From Ceratopteris richardii (taxonomy: Eukaryota > Streptophyta > Polypodiopsida > Polypodiales > Pteridaceae), in the NCBI GenBank assembly GCA_020310875.1, contig CM035438.1:101907063-101971062 (forward strand): DNA of 64,000 nt, in the 5' to 3' direction. Each line of letters starts with the position of its first letter. Position 1 is the first letter of the stretch. The position numbers and the translations under genes are program-made. Below are positions 43,343-53,037 of this stretch, one piece after another. Below the pieces are notes generated by a model. The model was given only the letters and a program-made list of their open reading frames with translations, was not told the DNA's origin and ran no database searches.

Positions 43343-45877
43343 ATGAACCTTAGATCAGGACGACATTTAGCAAGGGAAAGACAAAGCCTTAGGTCTTCAG
43401 AGGCTAGTGTCAATCACACTGCAAGGTCTTGGGCCCAGCAGTTGAGCCACCACTCATACTACCCTAGCTCTGAGACCAGTGAGTCAGAAATATCTCAAGG
43501 CATGGACAGACCTACGGGAAGTTCAGGAGTGCCTTATTTGTACAGGGTAGAAGGCCCTTACAAAACACAGTTGGAATATCTTAGGACCAACCGACTAGGT
43601 GCTAGCATCTATGAGGACGGCCTAGGAAGATCGGTGGTCCAGATTAAAAACCCTGACCAATCCATTGGACTAGAGCACCCAGCTGTCAAGTTCGAAAACG
43701 GTGCATACCTGGACAAAGAAGGAACTATATATGTAGTCACTAGTCACCCTGATAGGACAGATGACTTTGGGAACGTAATCTCAGAAGCGGACTTAGGGGA
43801 CCTGGAACAAGGGAACATGGGTGCGGAACCTAGAACCCCTCGAGGTAAATCAGTTCTCACTAGGATTATCACACCTGAATGGGTCCCCCAAGACAACAAG
43901 AGCATAGAGTTGCTCCTCAATCGAGAAACTGATGAAGCCTTTTGGAGGTATAAGTCTAATCAGCCAACAGACATAGGAAATATCATGATCTATGAGTTTA
44001 AGGATCCGGATAGCCCAGGCAGAGTGACTTACTTAGATCATGCTTCAGAACGGATCTTTGTGGTGACAGAAAATGATAGGCATGCTTACACTTGGAAGGG
44101 TGAATTTATTTTCCCTCAACCAAGATCAAATGTATCCTATGGTCACCCTGGGGCTGGAACTTCCCAAGCTCATAGTACGCAAAGAGACAGAAGTAGAGAT
44201 AGACCAGAAGTAAGTTTTGCCAACCCAGTGGGCAGAGAAAGAACGAGGACGGAAACGAATAGGGTAGAACCTGAGATGCTTAGAGCTCACAGGAACCAAA
44301 AAAACGTGGATGGATTTCCTCTGCCGAGACCTAGAGAGCACGCAAGAACTTTGAGACCGACCCAGCTAGTTAAGTCCATGAAGAATTACTTTGATGGCAC
44401 CGGAGATCCCTATGATCATGTGGCGGAGTTCAAGCAAGTCTTGAGAGCTGAACAAGTGGAAGATCTGTTCACGCAGTACAATGCCTTCGGTCTAACCCTT
44501 AGGAACACAGCACTTACATGGCTTCAACCATTAGATGAGCGTCAGTTCAGGAGCATAGACCAACTCCTAGAGGCATTCATTGTAGAGTTCTCTAAGAGCG
44601 GCATAAGACACAATACATCCTCATTGATTCACAGCTTCAAACAGACCCCCCAAGAGACTGTCAGATTGGCCGGAAGGAGATTTAGACAATATCTTGAAAG
44701 GTGCCCTATTTCGGAGCTACCCACATCCGCTAAACAAGTAGCCTTATTCCTTGATGGATTGTTGAGTACGAAATTGAGATCCTATGTGTATCTGAAGGAC
44801 CCTAGGACTATAGAAGAGTGTGTACGCATGTGCATTGACATTGAAGATAACCTAGGGGAAGAACTAGAGCTTTCCAAAATCTACAAAGATTCAGATAGTG
44901 CATCTAGTCACTCTTCCACGCAGTCCACATCAATTGAGGAACTTGCCGAAAAAGTAGCTCAGAAATTGGGTGTAACTAGCAAACAAATCCCAAGGTTTGC
45001 CCCAGCGAAGAGGTGCTATACATGCGGTGGTGACCACATGGCAAACGTGTGTCCCATTATGGCTCAACCCCAGGTCAATCCAAATAGCCAATATTGCACC
45101 ATAGAACGAAGATACACCAATCACACCGCACAAGATTGCCCATACAACAAGCAGGCAGTTAGGCAACCATACCCTCAGCCCTACCAACAAGGCAGATACC
45201 AGAACCAGTACCCTCCACCACCACAACATGCTAGACCCCAACAAACCTATCAGCAACCATATCAGGCCCAACAGAGACCCCAACCGGTACTAGCTCAACA
45301 GCCTCCAAACCCCGCTAACGTGATTCCAGTAAAGTATGCTGTTGCAGAAGAAAACCTGAATAGGGCCATAGTACCAGTAACCCCATTGATCTCAGAAAGT
45401 GACCCGAGTGACCATAGCTTTGATTCTACACATGTCGATAGTCCCCAAGCTTACTACATGCAGTCTCCGGAACATGGTGAGTCATACTATAGTGAAGAAC
45501 CAAGTGAACCTAGTTGGGAGTCGGATTACACGAACGTCATGTATGCAAACCCCAACCCTAGGCCCCAACCTAGGCAGGTACGACCACCCTTTCCTAGAGG
45601 ACCATGCTACCGATGTCAGGGGGATCACTTCATTCGTGATTGTCCCTTACCTACACCTACACAAAATCAGTCCGTGACGATCCAAGGCTTTTGCCAAGAT
45701 TGTGGAAAAGAGCATCTCCTACGAGATTGCCCAAAGAACCCCAATAACATGCCAAAAATCACTCCTATCAATGTGATTGGGTTGGTTGTGGATCCCTCAG
45801 GAAGTGTCACTTCCACTGCACCAGTGCAGGTGGTTACTAGAGCTCAGGCATTGCAGCAAAACCAAGAGGCAAGCTAG
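43343..45877 (+). CDS. gag: Gypsy-1 Gag (844 aa)
   Basis: Structural protein that binds element RNA and forms the particle. It starts MNLRSGRH, a beginning I associate with plant gypsy gag. A retrotransposon gag domain spans residues about 346-503 (KNYFDGTGDPYDHVAEF, TALTWLQPL, LFLDGLLSTKLRSYV). Cys/His knuckles follow at about 558 (CYTCGGDHMANVC), 755 (CYRCQGDHFIRDC) and 784 (CQDCGKEHLLRDC). All three have CX2CX3HX4C spacing, one residue shorter than the usual CX2CX4HX4C. A fourth, incomplete one lies near 585-599. The middle is Gln/Pro/Tyr-rich. It ends at TAG (45875-45877); the same phase continues open into pol. Confidence 0.94.
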   Translation: MNLRSGRHLARERQSLRSSEASVNHTARSWAQQLSHHSYYPSSETSESEISQGMDRPTGSSGVPYLYRVEGPYKTQLEYLRTNRLGASIYEDGLGRSVVQIKNPDQSIGLEHPAVKFENGAYLDKEGTIYVVTSHPDRTDDFGNVISEADLGDLEQGNMGAEPRTPRGKSVLTRIITPEWVPQDNKSIELLLNRETDEAFWRYKSNQPTDIGNIMIYEFKDPDSPGRVTYLDHASERIFVVTENDRHAYTWKGEFIFPQPRSNVSYGHPGAGTSQAHSTQRDRSRDRPEVSFANPVGRERTRTETNRVEPEMLRAHRNQKNVDGFPLPRPREHARTLRPTQLVKSMKNYFDGTGDPYDHVAEFKQVLRAEQVEDLFTQYNAFGLTLRNTALTWLQPLDERQFRSIDQLLEAFIVEFSKSGIRHNTSSLIHSFKQTPQETVRLAGRRFRQYLERCPISELPTSAKQVALFLDGLLSTKLRSYVYLKDPRTIEECVRMCIDIEDNLGEELELSKIYKDSDSASSHSSTQSTSIEELAEKVAQKLGVTSKQIPRFAPAKRCYTCGGDHMANVCPIMAQPQVNPNSQYCTIERRYTNHTAQDCPYNKQAVRQPYPQPYQQGRYQNQYPPPPQHARPQQTYQQPYQAQQRPQPVLAQQPPNPANVIPVKYAVAEENLNRAIVPVTPLISESDPSDHSFDSTHVDSPQAYYMQSPEHGESYYSEEPSEPSWESDYTNVMYANPNPRPQPRQVRPPFPRGPCYRCQGDHFIRDCPLPTPTQNQSVTIQGFCQDCGKEHLLRDCPKNPNNMPKITPINVIGLVVDPSGSVTSTAPVQVVTRAQALQQNQEAS

Positions 45878-48800
45878 GAAAAGGGCCCAGAGGCTAGTGA
45901 AACCGAGAGCGTGACAAAGAAAAGGGCTAGAGCGTGGAAAGATAGTCGAGAAAGAATGAAAAGACAATGGGCAAAAAAGATAAACGAACTTGAAGAAAGC
46001 ATAAGAGAAACCAAAGCGAGGATAACTGAACTCACAGCTCCAACTCCCTCTCACATTACCCCGCCTCCACCACTCCCACCTCCATCCAACCCACCACTTT
46101 CCCCACCGCCTCATCAAATCCCACCACCCCCTAGAGTAGGATCAGTCCTAGCTGACCCCACTCCCGAAGACCTTAATATGATGCTTAAAGCATATCAGGC
46201 CAGAATCCAAGAAGGGCCAACCATAACCGATCATGAAAAGTGCTACCCTAGAGCCGAGCTAGAGCTTGAACGAACTAAGATTTGTGCCAAAATGGTGGAA
46301 TTGGCTCAGACCATGTTTGAGGCCAGCCGCCTATTTAACATTTCTAGTTCAGCTAAGACGCAGTTACACTTTGATGGACTGCTAGAACGAATAGAGAAGC
46401 TAATTGCACAATCAGAGAAGGAACCTGCCCCTCAAAGAAAGGAAAGGGCAAGAGAACGGATAAGCCAGCCTCTTCAGGAAGCCCATGTGCCTCCTCAAGA
46501 AGCTTATCTTCCCCCCCAAAAGTCACATGAGCCTCCCCCAAAAGCTTATGTACCTCCACAGGTGACCCACATTCCTTCTCAGGGAGCGTATGAGCCTGCT
46601 CGGAAGAGTAATAGAATAAGTAATCCTCTCCAAGAAGCTTGTGCTCCAGCCATCTATGGGAATGAGGAGAGAGCCAACGATAGAATGAGCCCTCCTTCCC
46701 AGGTTGCTTACGTGCCTAATTCTACGGAGCCAGACACTTCTTCTTCTATGAATCGGTTTGCACCAGACTTCCTACGAGAGATTCAAGAAGATAAATGGGA
46801 TAACGAAAGTGAGGTCGCCCCTCCATTTGAACTTGTGGACGATGCACACGACCAATTCCCACAAGACATCCCATCTATTTACGGGGAACATGAGAGTGCT
46901 CAGTCTCACGAGAGATTGGACTTTGAGTCTAATTCCATACAAGAGCTACCCCACTTCATAGGCCCATGGGAAGCAAAGTCCACATGTATGAGAGCACCCA
47001 CAGTCATGGTAAGGAACGATGACTCAGTCATATCAAGGAACACGGAGGTAGTAAAGAACACCAAGGTGCAGCGCGATCCCACTTTGAAAGAACTGCCTAA
47101 GGATAGACCAGAAGCGCGAAAATATGTAGCTAGTCAAGTAACTGAAATTGCAAAACCACGTTCCCGGGTAGGATCCCATAGGACAGTGCCAGAAATTCCC
47201 TTGGACAAGATAGGAGATATGTGTGAAGGTGAAGAAGGGAATACCTATCTTCCCATTACATACCAGGACTACACCACCAAGGCAATTTTGGACTCAGGTG
47301 CAGGAGTTGCAATTGCCACTACTTCCCTATGGAAGCGTTGGGGCAAGCCGGCACTCAGGCCAACGAGAATGAAATTGCAGATGGCCGATGGTCATATTGA
47401 AAGACCCCTAGGATTGCTCGAAGGAATAACTCTCACCACTTGTGGTGTCGAGTTTGAGCATAGTTTTGCTATATGTGACTTCAGCAAAAATCATGCCTAT
47501 GAGATGATTTTGGGAAGACCATTTATGCGACAGTTGCAAGTGGTACACGATTGGGGAACCAATTCTTTGTACCTACAGCACTTAGGTGTTACGACCAAAG
47601 TCAATCTCAAAGATTACTCTCATAGGGATGTACCTCCTATCCAGTGGAATCCCATCCATAGAGCCAAAGATGATACAGAATCGGTGCATTCCATAGGGTC
47701 CGGATCCTCATGGATGCATGAAGATACTCACTTATGGATGTGCAAGGTAGCAGTAGAGGAAGAGAAGAGAGAGAAAGCCAGAGAGGTAGGTGCGAAAGAA
47801 ACCCAGAGATCAATCCAAGACCCAGCCTATGCACCTGTAGTTTTTCCAGACGAAGAATTTGAACCTCACGGTTGGGCAGAAATTTTAGCAACAATGGACG
47901 TAGCCATCAATGAAGAACAATGGACACCTCACTGTGATGAGGATGGCTATGACATTTCAGTCTTCTCCATAGAGCCAATCATGGGAGAGGCAGTTCTAGA
48001 AGAATGCGAACCTAGCCCTGATGCATTTGAGGATGCAAGTGACTCCGATCTAGAGTCAATCATTATGGACCCACCATTTGCATCAGATGAAGAATACTTC
48101 CATGAAGTAGAATTTCAACCCCAGAGGCATGGAGAGGTTACAAATGATGTAAGATTAGCAACACATATGACCCCGAAGGAAGAAGGAAAGAAACGAAAAA
48201 AGAAAGAAGTCTTACCAGAGGAGGAAGAATCTTTGTTTGAGGTCCTAGAAAATTTTAAGAAGTATGAGATAGATGACAGGAGAGTCATGATAAGAATGCC
48301 TAAACGAGAAGCACAATCAGGAGAGGCTTATGATAACAAAGAAACCACCAAGAAAATAGTAGTGGCCATAGAAGAAGGAGAGGAGAGATGCACGTATATA
48401 GGCCATGACCTGACAGAAGAAGAAGAGCATGAATTGATTGCCTTGCTAAGAGAATACAGAGATGTATTCGCTTGGAGTTACAAGGATTTGAAAGGGGTTG
48501 ACCCGGACATATGCTCACACACTATTCCCATGACCTCAGATGCCAAACCCTCTAAGCAAAAGCCTTATACATATAACGATAATTACGCTGCGAAGATCAA
48601 AGAAGAGATAGATAGACTGGTTGAAGCTGGATTTATCTATGAAATTGAGCACACTGAATGGGTATCCCCCATCGTAGTGGTGCCCAAGAAGAATGGCAAA
48701 CTGCGTGTGTGCATTAACTTGAAAAAGGTTAATGCAGCCACAATTCGAGATAACTATCCGCTTCCCATAACAGAACATCTCTTAGAAAGAGTAGCAGGCA

Positions 48801-51800
48801 AGGAAGTGTACAGCTTCCTTGATGGATTTTCGGGCTACAATCAAGTAGCCATAGCTCCAGAGGATCAGCATAAGACAGCCTTTGCCACAGAATGGGGCAT
48901 TTTTGCTTTTAGAGTAATGCCATTTGGGCTTACCAATGCACCAGCTACCTTCCAGAGGCTGATGTGCCATGTGTTTAAGGAGTTCCTGAGGAAGAGTTTA
49001 GAAGTCTATGTTGATGATCTTTGTGCTCATTCCAATGTTAGACAAACTCATATTCCTGAACTCAGACAAATCTTTGACAAATGTAGAGAATATCAAGTCT
49101 GCCTGAACCCAGAAAAGTGTGTGTTTATGGTCAGGCAAGGTAAGATTCTAGGACACATAGTGTCAAAGAATGGCATATCTACTGACGAGGAGAAAGTGAG
49201 AGCCATAGCAGAGCTACCTAGGCCAAAGAATGTCAAGGAAGTACAAGCTTTCATGGGGCATTGTGGTTATTATCGACGATTTATACACATGTATGCTGTC
49301 ATTGCAAAGCCCATGTACGGACTTCTGACAAACTTTGAGTGGACGGATGAATGTGAGAATTCCTTCCAAGAGCTTAAACGAAGATTATGTTCAGCACCAA
49401 TCTTAACCACACCAGATTGGAATAAGCCATTCCATGTTCATGTGGATGCATCCAATTATGCTATTGGATGTGTGCTTGCACAACCTACTGGTGAAGGTAA
49501 TATGGATCTTCCAATTGCCTATGCCAGTAGACAATTGAATGCGGCTGAACGGAATTACACCACTACGGAGCGAGAAGGATTAGGCATGGTATATGCAGTC
49601 AAGAAATTTAGACACTATTTGCTTGCAAATAAGTTTAAATTTTTTACTGATCATCAGGCATTGTTATATCTTGTAAACAAGCCATGCAATACAGGAAGAT
49701 TAGTAAGATGGTTTCTCTTGCTAATGGAATATGATTTTGAGGTTGTGGTAAGAAAGGGTAGGACTCACTTGAGAGCTGATCATCTTTCTAGGCTTACATC
49801 GGGAGAAGCCCCACAGGGAGTGTCAGATGACCTTCCTGATGCTTACTTGTTTAATTTGGAAGTTGTACCGCAGTGGGCTAAGCCATTGGTACCAGTATTG
49901 ACATACGGGCCTAATCATCCAGTGATAAACACTCGGAATAGAGAAGTTGTAAAAGCCCAAAAGTACCACATCATGGCAGGTAGCATGTACAAGCACACAG
50001 ATCAAGGGATCTTGGCTTGTTGCGTAGAAGAGGATGAGTACGCTAAATGGTTGCAATTAGCACATGTAGGTGCGTTAGAGCAACACCATTCAAAGCAACG
50101 AACGTTGCAGACTCTAAAGAGATTCGGAGTGCATTGGCCAACCATGGAAGCGGATGTCCAAAAGTTGTGCAAGGAATGCCCAATCTGTTGCACTAAACCA
50201 CCTGTGGAACATGCCACTCTCTATCAAGTATCCATTGTGCCAGACTGGAGTGAACCTCTAGTATCATTCTTGAGGACAAACACATTCCCTCCAGACATGA
50301 CTCTAGCTAGAAAAAGGAGTTTGGAACAAGAAGCCCAGGATTATTCACTCGTTGGTGATAATCTATACAAGCGCGGTAAGGATGGTTACCTGAGACTGTG
50401 TGTCCATGAAAGTGAGTATCTTAAGATCTTAGAAACTGCTCACCAAGGTGTAGCAGGAGGACACTTTGGACCGGATCGGGTGATCAAGGCAATCCTATTT
50501 GCGGGCTTTTGGTGGCCTACCCTTCACATGGATGCACATACCTATGTGAAACGGTGTGATGTCTGTCAGAGGACTCAGTATCCTATACGCAAAGATGAGA
50601 TGCCACTGAAACCTATGATGGGTGGACGTGCATTCTCTAAGTGGGGAATAGACTTCGTAGGTCCTATTAATCCCCCAGCTAAGGGTTCTCATGCGGAATA
50701 CATCATTGTTGCAACAGACTATCTAACCAAGTGGGTAGAGGTAAAGGCTACGACAAAGAACGATGCTCAAACAACTGCCAAATTCTTGTTTGAGAATGTA
50801 TTCACGAGATACGGGCTACCTATAGAGCTTGTAAGTGATAGAGGCACTCATTTCTTGAACGAAGTGATTGAAAATCTACTCCAAGAATTCTTGGTAATAC
50901 ACAAGAAGTCTGCCCCTTATCACCCTCAAGCTAATGGACAAGCTGAGAGCACTAATAAGATTTTATGCAATGTACTGACGAAACTAGTGAACACTAAACG
51001 CTCTGATTGGGACAAACAGCTACACCATGCTGTTTGGGCATACCGAGTTGCCTACAAAACGGTACTCCAAGCCACCCCCTTTCAGATGGTATTCGGCCAA
51101 AACGATGTGTTACCCTTGGACTTCTTGATCCCTACATTGAGAGTAGCACAAGAGCATGAATGGACAGGTCATGAGCTTTCCTCTAGGATCTTTGACCTTG
51201 AACGATTAGGAGAAACAAGACTGAGAGCCGCTGCTGGAATATATGCAGCTAAAAAGAGGCAGAAGGCATACTTCGATGCCCATGTGAGGGATAAAGGCTT
51301 GAAAGCCGGAGATCTAGTTTTAGTCTATACACTGAAACAACACGCGAGGAAGCTAGAAAAGAGAGGCTACGGACCTATGATTATCAATAGGATCTCCACG
51401 AGTGGAGCAGTACAATTAGCCACATTAGAGGGCGATGTTCTCCCTAACTATATTAGCAGTTGTAGAGTCAAGTTGTATCAGGAACCCCTCACGGAGGAAA
51501 TGCTCAGCCGACTCAATACTGCTAAGAAACGCAAAGAGGAAGAAAAGCGCATTCGAGAAGAGGCTCAAGCAGAAGCTTTAGAACGCATCAGAAGGATGAA
51601 GTTACGAAGGCAAGGTAGAGATCAGCCTAGAGCAAATGACTATGCAGATCAAGGATGTCCCATGGCCATGTGTGAAGTTGCAGGAACAAGCTCGCATAGA
51701 ATAATCGATAGACGTCCTTTCATAACCATAGATATGAGACGAGGAAAGAGTGCAAGAACCGTAAGAGCCTTGATTGACTCAGGTGCAGCCACTAGTGCTG

Positions 51801-52120
51801 TTAGAGTGTCTTACTGTCAAGAGTTGCAGTTAACTGTCAATCCTGTGGAAGCATATCTCATAGGATTGGGAGGTGTGGAAACCCCTTGCATGGGCGAGGT
51901 GGAACTTCCCCTCTACATTCATGATGAGGCAATGACGGTTAAAGTACTGGTGTGTCAGGATGAGGATCTCACTGAACCTCTTGTCTTGGGTCAGGATTGG
52001 ATCTATGACCAAGCAGTCAATCTAAACCTAAGAAGTGGACTTCTCCAGGTTTGGGTCAATCATAGTCGAGTTACAGTAGAATTAGACAATGGAGCACTCA
52101 AGGAATTAGGAAAGGCATAG
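45878..52120 (+). CDS. pol: Gypsy-1 Pol: protease, RT, RNase H, duplicated integrase zinc module, integrase, second protease-like domain
   Basis: In phase with gag after the amber codon; the first in-frame ATG is at 45956, so readthrough is a likely mode of expression. In order: a charged, Pro-rich region with PPQ-type repeats (46480-46600); retropepsin with ILDSGAG (Asp at 47291) and LGRP; an acidic linker; RT with VVVPKKNGKLRVCINLKKVN and YVDDL (49007-49021); RNase H with VHVDASN (Asp at 49445) and TDHQALLYL; an H2C2-type module (His at 50063, CKECPIC at 50168); a second one (His at 50441, CDVC at 50555); the integrase core with Asp 50651, Asp 50837 and Glu 50945 (D-61-D-35-E spacing). After the integrase comes a Lys/Glu-rich helix and then a second retropepsin-like domain, ALIDSGAAT (Asp at 51776) to LVLGQDW (about 51983-52000). 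It ends TAG. About 2080 codons, long for gypsy pol. Confidence 0.94.
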   Translation, partial: EKGPEASETESVTKKRARAWKDSRERMKRQWAKKINELEESIRETKARITELTAPTPSHITPPPPLPPPSNPPLSPPPHQIPPPPRVGSVLADPTPEDLNMMLKAYQARIQEGPTITDHEKCYPRAELELERTKICAKMVELAQTMFEASRLFNISSSAKTQLHFDGLLERIEKLIAQSEKEPAPQRKERARERISQPLQEAHVPPQEAYLPPQKSHEPPPKAYVPPQVTHIPSQGAYEPARKSNRISNPLQEACAPAIYGNEERANDRMSPPSQVAYVPNSTEPDTSSSMNRFAPDFLREIQEDKWDNESEVAPPFELVDDAHDQFPQDIPSIYGEHESAQSHERLDFESNSIQELPHFIGPWEAKSTCMRAPTVMVRNDDSVISRNTEVVKNTKVQRDPTLKELPKDRPEARKYVASQVTEIAKPRSRVGSHRTVPEIPLDKIGDMCEGEEGNTYLPITYQDYTTKAILDSGAGVAIATTSLWKRWGKPALRPTRMKLQMADGHIERPLGLLEGITLTTCGVEFEHSFAICDFSKNHAYEMILGRPFMRQLQVVHDWGTNSLYLQHLGVTTKVNLKDYSHRDVPPIQWNPIHRAKDDTESVHSIGSGSSWMHEDTHLWMCKVAVEEEKREKAREVGAKETQRSIQDPAYAPVVFPDEEFEPHGWAEILATMDVAINEEQWTPHCDEDGYDISVFSIEPIMGEAVLEECEPSPDAFEDASDSDLESIIMDPPFASDEEYFHEVEFQPQRHGEVTNDVRLATHMTPKEEGKKRKKKEVLPEEEESLFEVLENFKKYEIDDRRVMIRMPKREAQSGEAYDNKETTKKIVVAIEEGEERCTYIGHDLTEEEEHELIALLREYRDVFAWSYKDLKGVDPDICSHTIPMTSDAKPSKQKPYTYNDNYAAKIKEEIDRLVEAGFIYEIEHTEWVSPIVVVPKKNGKLRVCINLKKVNAATIRDNYPLPITEHLLERVAGKEVYSFLDGFSGYNQVAIAPEDQHKTAFATEWGIFAFRVMPFGLTNAPATFQRLMCHVFKEFLRKSLEVYVDDLCAHSNVRQTHIPELRQIFDKCREYQVCLNPEKCVFMVRQGKILGHIVSKNGISTDEEKVRAIAELPRPKNVKEVQAFMGHCGYYRRFIHMYAVIAKPMYGLLTNFEWTDECENSFQELKRRLCSAPILTTPDWNKPFHVHVDASNYAIGCVLAQPTGEGNMDLPIAYASRQLNAAERNYTTTEREGLGMVYAVKKFRHYLLANKFKFFTDHQALLYLVNKPCNTGRLVRWFLLLMEYDFEVVVRKGRTHLRADHLSRLTSGEAPQGVSDDLPDAYLFNLEVVPQWAKPLVPVLTYGPNHPVINTRNREVVKAQKYHIMAGSMYKHTDQGILACCVEEDEYAKWLQLAHVGALEQHHSKQRTLQTLKRFGVHWPTMEADVQKLCKECPICCTKPPVEHATLYQVSIVPDWSEPLVSFLRTNTFPPDMTLARKRSLEQEAQDYSLVGDNLYKRGKDGYLRLCVHESEYLKILETAHQGVAGGHFGPDRVIKAILFAGFWWPTLHMDAHTYVKRCDVCQRTQYPIRKDEMPLKPMMGGRAFSKWGIDFVGPINPPAKGSHAEYIIVATDYLTKWVEVKATTKNDAQTTAKFLFENVFTRYGLPIELVSDRGTHFLNEVIENLLQEFLVIHKKSAPYHPQANGQAESTNKILCNVLTKLVNTKRSDWDKQLHHAVWAYRVAYKTVLQATPFQMVFGQNDVLPLDFLIPTLRVAQEHEWTGHELSSRIFDLERLGETRLRAAAGIYAAKKRQKAYFDAHVRDKGLKAGDLVLVYTLKQHARKLEKRGYGPMIINRISTSGAVQLATLEGDVLPNYISSCRVKLYQEPLTEEMLSRLNTAKKRKEEEKRIREEAQAEALERIRRMKLRRQGRDQPRANDYADQGCPMAMCEVAGTSSHRIIDRRPFITIDMRRGKSARTVRALIDSGAATSAVRVSYCQELQLTVNPVEAYLIGLGGVETPCMGEVELPLYIHDEAMTVKVLVCQDEDLTEPLVLGQDWIYDQAVNLNLRSGLLQVWVNHSRVTVELDNGALKELGKA

Positions 52121-52831
52121 ACTCCTGGTCCTTCCAGGGGTACACATGAAGATGACCATGCTGTTCTTGTTCAAAACCCTGTGTTGCAGCGGAATGATAA
52201 TTGCAAAAAAGGAGTCAGGGATGCAACGGAACTCCCTTCTTTTCCAAAGGCCAGAAGGAGGCAGCAACCAAAGGCGGATCACAGGCAGAAGAAGCAGAGT
52301 ACTACCTATGTCCGAGATCAAAAGTACCTGCGCAGCAGAATGTCCCAGAAAATAAACCAGATGTGGGTGCGGAAAGGCGAACAACCGGTTGCACCACCGT
52401 CAATGACACGGGCGAAGTTTCTTATTAATAACCAACAACATGACATTAATAAGAAGTCTTGCAGAAATTCTCCTGCTAATGTGAAATCTATTTGGGTGCC
52501 CAAGAAGTCGATGAAGGCTAGCCCACAATCAAGACAAATTTGGGTGCCTAAGGCTTGCTTGAGGGCACAAGTAGCTACGCCGAGGCCACAACCTAAACAG
52601 CATAACGCAGCTACGCATACTGCCCGTATTCATTCGTTCTCAACGCTCAAGAACACACCAAGACCCAAGAGCGTGCATGTAATCAATTGTAAATGGGTCC
52701 CTAAAAAGCCTCATTTTCAAACCGCGACACCGAGAAAGCTCTCTAGAGTCTCTACGAAACCGAAAGCAAAACCCATCCACTGCATGTGGCAGCCTAAGAC
52801 CTGTAATAAACCCCCCGACCCCAATTTGTAA
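52121..52831 (+). CDS. Gypsy-1 ORF3: basic protein with repeated W-V-P-K motifs, in phase with pol
   Basis: The phase is the same as gag and pol, and 73 codons are open between the pol amber codon (52118-52120) and the first in-frame ATG (52340). This suggests expression as a readthrough extension of Pol, though independent initiation is possible. The product is Lys/Arg/Gln-rich with five spaced motifs: MWVRK, IWVPK, IWVPK, KWVPK and MWQPK. I do not recognise a domain. Related WVPK words occur, as I recall, singly between gag and protease in some copia polyproteins; any link is speculative. Stop TAA at 52829. Confidence 0.75.
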   Translation, partial: TPGPSRGTHEDDHAVLVQNPVLQRNDNCKKGVRDATELPSFPKARRRQQPKADHRQKKQSTTYVRDQKYLRSRMSQKINQMWVRKGEQPVAPPSMTRAKFLINNQQHDINKKSCRNSPANVKSIWVPKKSMKASPQSRQIWVPKACLRAQVATPRPQPKQHNAATHTARIHSFSTLKNTPRPKSVHVINCKWVPKKPHFQTATPRKLSRVSTKPKAKPIHCMWQPKTCNKPPDPNL

Positions 52832-52984
52832 ATTCATCCCCACTTACTAACTTCATTAGTCTCCTAGGACTACCCAAGCATTAACTACACACACGTGCAC
52901 CGAACACTTACTAACCCATTATTCGCTCCCGACCCTCATGTTAATATTGTGATGGGAACAACAACGGTCCTCCCTTGTCCTGTA

Positions 52985-53016
52985 CAATATTAACACCTGT
53001 TTGTATATTCTCACAG
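52985..53016 (+). promoter_or_regulatory. Candidate 3' splice site upstream of ORF4
   Basis: A TATTAAC branch-like word (52988-52994) is followed by TTTGTATATTCTCACAG, ending in AG at 53015-53016, 21 bases before the ORF4 Met. Paired with a leader donor such as 41578 it would give a subgenomic mRNA for ORF4. Inference from sequence pattern only. Confidence 0.45.
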
Positions 53017-53037
53017 AGACAGACAGAAAGAAGTAAA

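Noticed and set aside
45797-46117. Antisense Trp/Gly/Arg-rich frames opposite the Pro-rich part of pol, and the many other antisense frames across 43-57 kb
   Set aside because: They mirror low-complexity or constrained sense coding and show no domain.
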